From: Deltaproteobacteria bacterium
GTDB taxonomy: Bacteria; Desulfobacterota; Desulfobulbia; Desulfobulbales; Desulfobulbaceae
Reading direction: 5' to 3'
DNA length: 5,969 bases
Assembly (NCBI GenBank): GCA_024277485.1
Contig: JAJRVA010000147.1
Location: forward strand, 1-5,969
The notes beneath the pieces are model-generated. The model saw only the letters and a program-made list of their open reading frames with translations. It was not told the DNA's origin and did no database searches. Position 1 is the stretch's first letter. Each line of letters begins with the position of its first letter. The position numbers and the translations under genes were made by a program. Below are positions 1-5,339 of this stretch, in pieces.

Positions 1-702
1 CAGGGTGCGGAGTTCCAGGACAAGTTCCTCCTGTTCCGGAAGCCGGAATGTACCGGCTGCATACTGCCTGCCCAGGGGAGTGTTGTCCAGGATCATCAAG
101 GTCAGGACGGCCACCTGGCTGGGTTTCATGCGATTCAGCACGTCGGCGGTTGCCAGGGCATGGTCCCGGGACAAGTCGGGGCCGGCTATGCCAAGCAGAA
201 CAGTCACGGAGAGAAAGATGCCGGCGGCCCGAACCATTCTGCCGGCCTGGACCATGTCCTCCGGTCCGGCTCCCTTGCAGATCTGTTTCAGGATCTTGTC
301 GTGCCCGGATTCAAGGCCCATGTAGATGCGCCCGACTCCGGATTTCCTCAGGGCCGCAAGGTCTTCCGCGGAGCGCTGCAGGATGTCCATGCTGTTGGCA
401 TACAGGCTGATCCTGCGGACATGGGGCAGGCGGTCCCTGATCAGGCCGAGGAGGTGCAGCAGCTGCGGTTGCGGAATGGCAAGGGCGTCACCGTCGGCCA
501 GGAAGAGCGTCTTCTGGCGGCGGCAGTACTGTGCCGCGAAGTCCAGGTCCTGCAGTATGGTGTCCTCGTCCTTGATGTAGAATCGTTTGTCACGGTAGGC
601 CCCGCAGAAGGTACAGGCATTATGGGAACAGCCCACCGTGGCCTGCAGGATAATTGCATGGGCCTCGCTGGGGGGCCGGATAATGTCGCCCACATACTGC
701 AT
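1..702 (-). CDS. Radical SAM protein, COG1032-like (3' end outside window)
   Basis: A reading frame of 234 codons begins at ATG 702-700 and is still open at base 1, so the C-terminus is missing. The start MQYVGDIIRPPSEA is followed by cysteines 25, 30 and 33 in GCSHNACTFC, which should ligate the 4Fe-4S cluster that cleaves S-adenosylmethionine. Further radical-SAM-barrel landmarks are LADGDAL (68-74), YANSMDIL (101-108), YMGLESGHDKIL (127-138) followed by KGA, and LLGIAG (169-174). The cysteine spacing is CX4CX2C, not the classical CX3CX2C. From memory, this spacing and an N-terminus with IxRPPSEA are typical of a COG1032-type family common in anaerobes; its substrate is unknown and I do not assign one. 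It starts 20 nt after the serC stop and is probably co-transcribed with serC and trmL. The ribosome binding site is weak: a GAAGG lies 17 nt upstream, too far to be ideal. The start was chosen because the protein begins as relatives do and no other ATG or GTG lies just upstream in frame. Confidence 0.88.
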   Translation of the reverse strand, partial: MQYVGDIIRPPSEAHAIILQATVGCSHNACTFCGAYRDKRFYIKDEDTILQDLDFAAQYCRRQKTLFLADGDALAIPQPQLLHLLGLIRDRLPHVRRISLYANSMDILQRSAEDLAALRKSGVGRIYMGLESGHDKILKQICKGAGPEDMVQAGRMVRAAGIFLSVTVLLGIAGPDLSRDHALATADVLNRMKPSQVAVLTLMILDNTPLGRQYAAGTFRLPEQEELVLELRTL

Positions 703-722
703 CTCTGGCTGCGGTGAGACCT

Positions 723-1805
723 TCAGCCGTTGGCCCTGGCAAACTGCTGCATGAACCCGACAAGTTTTTCCACACCCTCGACCGGGAAGGCGTTGTAGAT
801 GGAGGCGCGGCAGCCGCCGATGGAACGATGCCCTTTCAGGCCGTCAAGGCCGGCTGCGGTTGCCTCGGCAATGAATTTTGCTTCCAGTTCCGGGCTGGGC
901 AGGTTGAAGGAGATGTTCATTGTTGAGCGGGACGCGGTCTTTGCATGTCCCCGGTAGAATTCCGTGCTGTCAATGGCTTCATACACCATGGCGGCCTTTC
1001 TGCTGTTCAGCTTTTCCATGGCATCCAGGCCACCCATGTCCTTCAGCCACTGCATTACCAGACCCACGCAGTAAATACCGAAACAGGGCGGGGTGTTGAA
1101 CATGGACCCCTTGTCGGCATGGGTGGTGTAGCGGAGCATGGTCGGGATGTTGTCCGGAGTCTTGTCCAGAAGGTCTTCGCGAATGATGACCACGGTTACT
1201 CCGGCCGGTCCCATGTTTTTCTGGGCCCCGGCAAAGATGATACCGAAGCGGCTCACATCAATGCGCCGTGAAAAGATATCAGAGGACATATCCGACACCA
1301 GGGTGGTCTCTGTGTCGGGAAAGGTGTGAAACTGGGTTCCGTAAATGGTATTGTTGGAGACAAAATAGAGATATTCACTGGCCGGATCAACCGTGTATTC
1401 ATCATGGGCAGGGACACGGTTGAACTTTTCCTCTTCACTGGAAAAGGCAACTTCAATGTCACCGAACAGTTTCGCCTCCTTGATCGCCTTGTTCGACCAC
1501 GTCCCGGTATTCAGGTAGGTTGCCTTTTTCCCGGGACCGAGCAGGTTCATCGGCACCATGAAGAACTGGGAGGAGGCGCCGCCCTGGAGGAACAGGACCT
1601 TGTAGTTGTCCGGCACGCTCAGGTTTTCGCGTACCAGGGCCTCGGTTTCATCGGCCACGGCCATGAATTCCCTGCTGCGGTGGCTGAGTTCGATCAGGCC
1701 GATCCCCTTGTTATTGAAATTGACTATATCCTTTGCAGCCTGCTGCAGCACAGGGTAGGGAAGGGTGGATGGTCCGGGGCTGAAGTTGTAGATCCTTTCC
1801 GGCAT
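723..1805 (-). CDS. serC: Phosphoserine aminotransferase (serine biosynthesis)
   Basis: Encodes a 360-residue cytosolic PLP enzyme, close to the 362 residues of E. coli SerC. It transfers an amino group from glutamate to 3-phosphohydroxypyruvate, giving O-phosphoserine; many homologues also act in pyridoxal phosphate synthesis. The N-terminus is MPERIYNFSPGPSTLP. Family marks are IELSHRSREF (38-47), the PLP phosphate-binding LQGGASSQF (73-81), TGTWSNKA (100-107), SDMSSDIFSR (171-180) and FAGAQKNMGPAG (191-202). Lys196 in AGAQKN is the expected Schiff-base lysine. GHRSIGGCRASIYNAF near the C-terminus is the substrate-binding segment. The start is ATG 1805-1803, preceded by AAGGAG (1817-1812) with a 6-nt gap. 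A longer frame from TTG 1856 would add 17 unconserved residues inside trmL and is rejected. The gene lies 13 nt after the trmL stop and 20 nt before the radical SAM gene. No serA is in the window. The family call is firm. Confidence 0.97.
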   Translation of the reverse strand: MPERIYNFSPGPSTLPYPVLQQAAKDIVNFNNKGIGLIELSHRSREFMAVADETEALVRENLSVPDNYKVLFLQGGASSQFFMVPMNLLGPGKKATYLNTGTWSNKAIKEAKLFGDIEVAFSSEEEKFNRVPAHDEYTVDPASEYLYFVSNNTIYGTQFHTFPDTETTLVSDMSSDIFSRRIDVSRFGIIFAGAQKNMGPAGVTVVIIREDLLDKTPDNIPTMLRYTTHADKGSMFNTPPCFGIYCVGLVMQWLKDMGGLDAMEKLNSRKAAMVYEAIDSTEFYRGHAKTASRSTMNISFNLPSPELEAKFIAEATAAGLDGLKGHRSIGGCRASIYNAFPVEGVEKLVGFMQQFARANG

Positions 1806-1821
1806 TTTTTTCTCCTTTTCA
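1806..1821 (-). promoter_or_regulatory. serC ribosome binding site in the trmL-serC junction
   Basis: The 13 nt between the trmL stop TGA (1821-1819) and the serC ATG (1805) hold AAGGAG (1817-1812) followed by six A residues. This is a near-ideal Shine-Dalgarno site and fixes the serC start. The tight junction leaves no room for a terminator and supports co-transcription with possible translational coupling. Confidence 0.85.
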
Positions 1822-2283
1822 GTATTTGTTCTGTCGCAGGGCCTCATACAGGACAATGCCTGCGCACATGGCGAGGTTCAGGCTGCGGATGTTTTTATTC
1901 TCCATCGGGATGGTATAACAGCGGTCCCTGTACAGTGCAATAATTTCTTCAGGCAGGCCCCTGGTCTCCTTGCCGAAGACAAGGTAACTGCCCGGTATAA
2001 ACGGCGCTTCATAGTAGGGACGGTCTGTTTTCGTGGTGAAAAAAAACAGCTTGTGTTCATCGCAGGCCTCCAGGAAATCTTCCAGACTCTGCCAGGAACG
2101 GATGTCGACATGGGGCCAGTAATCCAGGCCGGCCCGTTTCAGGTGTTTATCGTCAACACTGAAGCCCAGGGGATGAACCAGGTGAAGCACCGTGTCGGTC
2201 GCGCCGCACAACCGTGCTATGGAACCCGTGTTCGGCGGGATCTCCGGCTCGACAAGCACAATATGTAATGATTTGTCACTCAT
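1819..2283 (-). CDS. trmL: tRNA (cytidine/uridine-34 2'-O) methyltransferase
   Basis: Encodes a 154-residue SPOUT-class (SpoU/TrmH superfamily) methyltransferase matching TrmL/YibK, which is 157 residues in E. coli. TrmL uses S-adenosylmethionine to methylate the wobble-base ribose of tRNA-Leu isoacceptors. The three family motifs are visible: PEIPPNTGSIARLC (13-26, Asn18 and Arg24), LVFGKETRGLP (101-111), and IPM followed by RSLNLA (125-138), which with motif 2 forms the trefoil-knot SAM site. The segment GFSVDDKHLKRAGLDYW (40-56) is also very like E. coli TrmL. The protein is nearly all catalytic domain, with no added RNA-binding domain, as expected for a dimeric TrmL. The start is ATG 2283-2281; the bases before it show no clear Shine-Dalgarno sequence, but MSDKSLHIVLVEPE aligns with the family N-terminus. 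It is the first leftward gene, divergent from lysC. Another SPOUT specificity is possible but less likely. Confidence 0.95.
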   Translation of the reverse strand: MSDKSLHIVLVEPEIPPNTGSIARLCGATDTVLHLVHPLGFSVDDKHLKRAGLDYWPHVDIRSWQSLEDFLEACDEHKLFFFTTKTDRPYYEAPFIPGSYLVFGKETRGLPEEIIALYRDRCYTIPMENKNIRSLNLAMCAGIVLYEALRQNKY

Positions 2284-2440
2284 TGTGGTATGGTTTCAGA
2301 GTATGAACAGTCAGGGTTCTTTATGGTGATTCAGGGTACAGAGTATCGAATGCAGTTGCAAATTTAAAAAATAGTCTTAAATTAGTCTGATCTATGTATC
2401 TGAGTTCCGAGTTCAATTAACGCTTGTTTTCCTGCATACC
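2284..2440. promoter_or_regulatory. Divergent intergenic region with likely promoters for trmL and lysC
   Basis: This 157-bp spacer separates the divergent genes and is clearly more AT-rich than its surroundings, notably 2356-2400. It must hold, or lie close to, promoters for both directions. A weak sigma-70-like candidate for lysC is TTGCAA (2356-2361), 16 bp, TAAATT (2378-2383), each hexamer matching 4 of 6 consensus bases. TTGCAA is self-complementary and could also serve leftward, with TACCCT (2338-2333) 17 bp away, a poor -10. The spacer also contains short repeats: CAGAGTAT at 2297 and 2339, TCAGGGT at 2311 and 2331, TAGTCT at 2372 and 2383, and GAGTTC at 2402 and 2409. I see no riboswitch fold and no leader peptide. 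That it is a promoter region follows from the divergent layout; the exact boxes are tentative. Confidence 0.55.
2372..2388 (+). repeat. Two TAGTCT direct repeats one helical turn apart
   Basis: TAGTCT occurs at 2372-2377 and again at 2383-2388, an 11-bp period, inside the AT-rich core upstream of lysC and overlapping the candidate -10. Such spacing places both copies on the same DNA face and could be a regulator site, but two 6-bp matches in AT-rich sequence can arise by chance. Confidence 0.3.
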
Positions 2441-3685
2441 ATGGCGCTTATCATACAGAAATACGGCGGCACCTCCGTCGGAAGCACTGACAAGATCAAG
2501 GCGGTTGCCCGGAGGGTTATCCAGGGCCACAAACAGGGGCACCGGATCGTGGTTGTCCTGTCCGCCATGTCCGGTGAAACTGATCGCCTGATCGGGCTGG
2601 TTCGTGAAATTCAGCAGATTCCGGATCTTCGCGAGATGGACATGATCCTGGCAACCGGTGAACAGGTTACCATATCTCTCTTTGCAATGGCAGTGAAAGA
2701 GGCCGGATATGATGCCATTTCCCTGCTTGGTGACCAGGTCCGGATCAGGACCAATACCATGCACACCAGGGCGCGGATAAAGAGCATTGACACGGAACTG
2801 ATCCGGGAGCACCTCGACCACGGTAAAATAGTGACAATCGCCGGCTTTCAGGGGGTGACGGAAGGCGGTGATATTACCACCCTGGGCCGCGGCGGTTCCG
2901 ATACAACCGCGGTTGCCCTGGCAGCAGCCCTGAATGCTGATGCCTGTGAAATTTTCACCGATGTGGAAGGGGTGTTCACTACCGATCCGAACATATGCGC
3001 CGATGCCCGTAAAATAGACCGGATTTCCTATGATGAGATGCTGGAGTTGGCCAGCCTGGGAGCCAAGGTGCTGGACATCCGTTCAGTGGGACTGGCCAAG
3101 AGATACAAGGTGCCCCTGCACGTTCGATCGACTTTTACGGAAAACGAAGGAACCTGGGTTGTTGAGGAGGATAAAATTATGGAATCCATGCTGGTTTCCG
3201 GTGTAACCTATAATAAAAATGAAGCCCGCATAACCATAACCAGGGTGCCGGACCAGCCCGGTGTTGCGGCCAAGATTTTCCTGCCCATCTCCGATGCAGG
3301 CATCGTGGTGGACATGATCATCCAGAATACCAGGGCAGGGGACCTGACCGACCTGACCTTTACCGTTGTCCGCAGTGATTACGACAGGGCCATGAAACTG
3401 CTGCAGGACATTGCGGAGAACATCCATGCCGAGTCGGTTACCGGGGCCCAGGATATTGCCAAAATATCCATCGTCGGGGTGGGAATGCGGAACCACTCCG
3501 GTATTGCGTCAACAATGTTTCATATCCTGGCAAAGGAGGGTATCAATATCATGATGATCTCAACATCCGAGATCAAAGTGTCCTGTATTATTGAAGAGAA
3601 ATACACGGAACTGGCGGTACGGGCGCTGCATGACGCTTTTGCCCTTGACAGGGACACGGTGACGGTGAGCGAAGAGACCCTCTGA
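2441..3685 (+). CDS. lysC: Class II aspartokinase with C-terminal ACT domains (alpha subunit)
   Basis: Encodes a 414-residue monofunctional aspartate kinase that phosphorylates aspartate with ATP, the committed step to lysine (through diaminopimelate), threonine and methionine. The kinase domain spans about 1-235, with KYGGTSVG (7-14), GFQGVTEGGDITTLGRGGSD (135-154) and FTDVEGVFTTDP (172-183). Two ACT domains follow, about 262-335 (DQPGVAAKIF, DAGIVVDMIIQN) and 340-405 (ISIVGVGMRNHSGIAS, EGINIMMISTSEIKVS), the usual site of feedback inhibition by lysine and/or threonine. The length fits lone aspartokinases (B. subtilis LysC about 408, C. glutamicum about 421), and there is no fused homoserine dehydrogenase. 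The start at ATG 2441 fits the conserved N-terminus; no ATG lies upstream before an in-frame TAA (2378-2380). The 20 bases before it are pyrimidine-rich with no Shine-Dalgarno sequence. It is the first rightward gene; cimA follows after 58 nt. An internal start is listed separately. Confidence 0.97.
   Translation: MALIIQKYGGTSVGSTDKIKAVARRVIQGHKQGHRIVVVLSAMSGETDRLIGLVREIQQIPDLREMDMILATGEQVTISLFAMAVKEAGYDAISLLGDQVRIRTNTMHTRARIKSIDTELIREHLDHGKIVTIAGFQGVTEGGDITTLGRGGSDTTAVALAAALNADACEIFTDVEGVFTTDPNICADARKIDRISYDEMLELASLGAKVLDIRSVGLAKRYKVPLHVRSTFTENEGTWVVEEDKIMESMLVSGVTYNKNEARITITRVPDQPGVAAKIFLPISDAGIVVDMIIQNTRAGDLTDLTFTVVRSDYDRAMKLLQDIAENIHAESVTGAQDIAKISIVGVGMRNHSGIASTMFHILAKEGINIMMISTSEIKVSCIIEEKYTELAVRALHDAFALDRDTVTVSEETL
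3165..3170 (+). promoter_or_regulatory. Internal Shine-Dalgarno site for the LysC beta subunit
   Basis: AGGAGG lies inside lysC, followed by an 8-nt AT-rich gap and ATG 3179-3181 in the lysC frame. It is the strongest ribosome binding site in the window, although here it encodes part of a glutamate-rich stretch (VVEED). Its position at the linker between kinase and ACT domains matches the internal start known in B. subtilis and C. glutamicum lysC. Confidence 0.75.
3179..3685 (+). CDS. lysC: Predicted aspartokinase beta subunit from an in-frame internal start
   Basis: Translation from ATG 3179 (Met247 of LysC) would give a 168-residue protein made only of the two ACT domains. In B. subtilis aspartokinase II and C. 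glutamicum aspartokinase, an internal start in the same gene yields a beta subunit of about 163-172 residues, and the enzyme is an alpha2beta2 tetramer in which beta helps bind the feedback inhibitor. Here the start codon position, the product length and a strong AGGAGG 8 nt upstream agree with that arrangement. A second Met (250) is an alternative, with the same AGGAGG 17 nt away and therefore less well placed. Expression itself cannot be shown from sequence; the signal could also reflect a Glu-Glu coding bias. Confidence 0.7.
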   Translation: MESMLVSGVTYNKNEARITITRVPDQPGVAAKIFLPISDAGIVVDMIIQNTRAGDLTDLTFTVVRSDYDRAMKLLQDIAENIHAESVTGAQDIAKISIVGVGMRNHSGIASTMFHILAKEGINIMMISTSEIKVSCIIEEKYTELAVRALHDAFALDRDTVTVSEETL

Positions 3686-3732
3686 GACAAAGGGGCGCTT
3701 GACGGGCCGTTTCCAGGCATTTTTCTTCTACC

Positions 3733-3737
3733 GGGAG
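3733..3737 (+). promoter_or_regulatory. cimA ribosome binding site
   Basis: GGGAG lies 6 nt before ATG 3744. It decides the start against an upstream in-frame TTG (3699) that would add 15 residues unlike the family N-terminus. The 58-nt lysC-cimA gap shows no convincing hairpin terminator. Confidence 0.8.
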
Positions 3738-3743
3738 AGATTC

Positions 3744-5339
3744 ATGAAAATAGAGATATATGACACCACGCTGCGCGATGGAACACAGGCGGAAAACTTC
3801 AACCTGTCTGTTGACGACAAGGTCAAGATCACCCGGAAATTAGATGCTTTCGGCATTGATTTCATTGAGGGCGGCTGGCCCGGGTCAAATCCGCTGGCCA
3901 TCGAGTATTTCAAACAGATGCAGGGCGTGTCGCTCAAGCACGCGAAACTGTCCGCCTTCGGCTCGACCAGGCATTTCAAGAATCCGCCTGAAGATGACCC
4001 CAATATACAGGCCCTTATCGATGCCCGGACCCCGGCAATAACCATTTTCGGGAAAAGCTGGGATGTGCATGTGCATGATGCGCTGCGGATCAGGCTTGAG
4101 GACAACCTGCAGATCATCGAGGATTCCCTGGCCTATCTCAGAAAGCATGTTGAGGTGCTCCTGTACGATGCAGAGCATTTTTTCGACGGTTTCAAAAAAA
4201 ATCGCGACTACGCCCTGGCAACCCTTGGACAGGCTGTCAAGGGCGGCGCCGAGACCCTGATACTGTGCGATACCAACGGGGGAACCCTGCCGCACGAGAT
4301 AGGGCCGATCATCGAGCAGGTCAGGAAATACCTGGAAGAACAGCAGGCGGATGTCCGCCTGGGCATCCACGCCCATAATGACTCGGAGACCGCGGTTGCA
4401 AATTCCCTGATGGCTGTCTCGCATGGCATCACCCAGGTACAGGGAACCATGAATGGTTTTGGTGAGCGCTGCGGCAATGCCAACCTGACCTCCATCATGC
4501 CGGCCCTTATCTTCAAGATGGGTCTTACCTGCAACGTGGCGGAAAATATTGACCAGCTGTACGAGACATCCCGGTTTGTCGATGAACTGGCCAACCTGCC
4601 GCACAACAGGTACCAGCCCTATGTCGGCGAGTCCGCCTTTGCGCACAAGGGCGGGGTTCATGTCAGCGCTGTGCAGAGAAACCCGCTGACCTACGAACAT
4701 ATCGAGCCGGAAAAGGTGGGCAATATCAGGCGGGTCCTTATTTCGGACCAGTCCGGCCGTTCCAACATCCTGCACAAGGCAAAAAGATACGGCCTCAAAC
4801 TTGATGCCGACGACCCGGTCATGGCCTCCATCGTGAAGGACCTGAAAGACCTGGAAAACCAGGGGTACCAGTACGAAGGAGCTGAGGCGAGTTTTGAGCT
4901 GCTCATGCGCAGGGCCCTGGGCCTGCAGAAGAAATATTTTCAACTGGAAGGGTTGCGGGTCATGAACAACAAGTACCAGATGGACAAACCGCCCCTTACC
5001 GAGGCCACCATCCGGCTCTATGTGAGCGGCAAGGAGGTCCATACCGCCTCCATGGGCAACGGCCCTGTCAACGCGATTGACCGGGCCCTGAGAAAGGCAC
5101 TGACCCGCTTTTATCCCGCCCTCGAGGAGATGGAGCTTGTTGACTACAAGGTCCGCGTGCTGTCCGGTGAGCATGGGACCGGGGCACAGGTACGCGTCCT
5201 GATTGAAAGCCGGGACAGGGATTCCAGCTGGGGGACCGTTGGTGTCTCTCTCAATATTATCGAGGCGAGCTGGCAGGCCCTGGTGGACAGTATCAACTAT
5301 AAACTGATGAAAGACGAGAAGGGCAGAGAGGGGGAATGA
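3744..5339 (+). CDS. cimA: (R)-citramalate synthase, threonine-independent isoleucine route
   Basis: Encodes a 531-residue cytosolic enzyme of the isopropylmalate/homocitrate synthase family. It condenses pyruvate and acetyl-CoA to (R)-citramalate, which LeuCD and LeuB convert to 2-oxobutyrate for isoleucine. The barrel starts at once with YDTTLRDGTQ (6-15), where Arg11 and Asp12 are the expected catalytic and metal residues. GIHAHNDSETA (207-217) gives metal ligands His209 and His211. Then come GTMNGFGERCGNANL (234-248), the subdomain segment AFAHKGGVHVSAV (298-310) and SDQSGRSN (334-341). Residues about 400-525 form the LeuA-type allosteric dimer domain (LYVSGKEVHTAS, SLNIIEASWQAL), the usual site of isoleucine inhibition. 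FGKSWDVHV and the length of about 530 favour the CimA group (TIGR00977-type) over LeuA or homocitrate synthase. It sits between lysC and a ComEA-like gene; its TGA overlaps the next ATG. Confidence 0.95.
   Translation: MKIEIYDTTLRDGTQAENFNLSVDDKVKITRKLDAFGIDFIEGGWPGSNPLAIEYFKQMQGVSLKHAKLSAFGSTRHFKNPPEDDPNIQALIDARTPAITIFGKSWDVHVHDALRIRLEDNLQIIEDSLAYLRKHVEVLLYDAEHFFDGFKKNRDYALATLGQAVKGGAETLILCDTNGGTLPHEIGPIIEQVRKYLEEQQADVRLGIHAHNDSETAVANSLMAVSHGITQVQGTMNGFGERCGNANLTSIMPALIFKMGLTCNVAENIDQLYETSRFVDELANLPHNRYQPYVGESAFAHKGGVHVSAVQRNPLTYEHIEPEKVGNIRRVLISDQSGRSNILHKAKRYGLKLDADDPVMASIVKDLKDLENQGYQYEGAEASFELLMRRALGLQKKYFQLEGLRVMNNKYQMDKPPLTEATIRLYVSGKEVHTASMGNGPVNAIDRALRKALTRFYPALEEMELVDYKVRVLSGEHGTGAQVRVLIESRDRDSSWGTVGVSLNIIEASWQALVDSINYKLMKDEKGREGE

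Noticed and set aside
160..717. Open frame of 185 codons on the plus strand
   Set aside because: It is antisense to the radical SAM gene, whose cysteine cluster and family motifs are clear; no motif or ribosome binding site supports it.
1806..1856. N-terminal extension of serC from an in-frame TTG at 1856
   Set aside because: It adds 17 residues unlike the family, overlaps trmL, and bypasses an excellent AAGGAG in front of ATG 1805.
1326..1943. Open frame of 205 codons on the plus strand
   Set aside because: It overlaps serC and the end of trmL on the other strand and shows no domain.
2284..2440. Lysine or other riboswitch, or a leader peptide, upstream of lysC
   Set aside because: The spacer is too short and AT-rich for a lysine riboswitch, no long paired stems were seen, and no small frame with runs of lysine or threonine codons is present.
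3083..3496. Open frame of 137 codons on the minus strand
   Set aside because: Antisense to the lysC ACT region; a mirror of conserved coding sequence, with no support of its own.
3699..3727. Possible separate cimA promoter beginning with TTGACG
   Set aside because: The -35-like TTGACG has no acceptable -10 at 16-18 bp (only T/C-rich sequence there), so it is likely chance.
3699..3743. N-terminal extension of cimA from TTG 3699
   Set aside because: The extra 15 residues are not family-like, and a GGGAG stands 6 nt before ATG 3744, which opens directly into the conserved DTTLRDGTQ strand.
3885..5174. Open frame of 429 codons on the minus strand, antisense to cimA
   Set aside because: It lies wholly inside the well-supported cimA, has no recognisable domain, and its composition (rich in Gly, Val, Leu, His, Gln) is that of a shadow frame.
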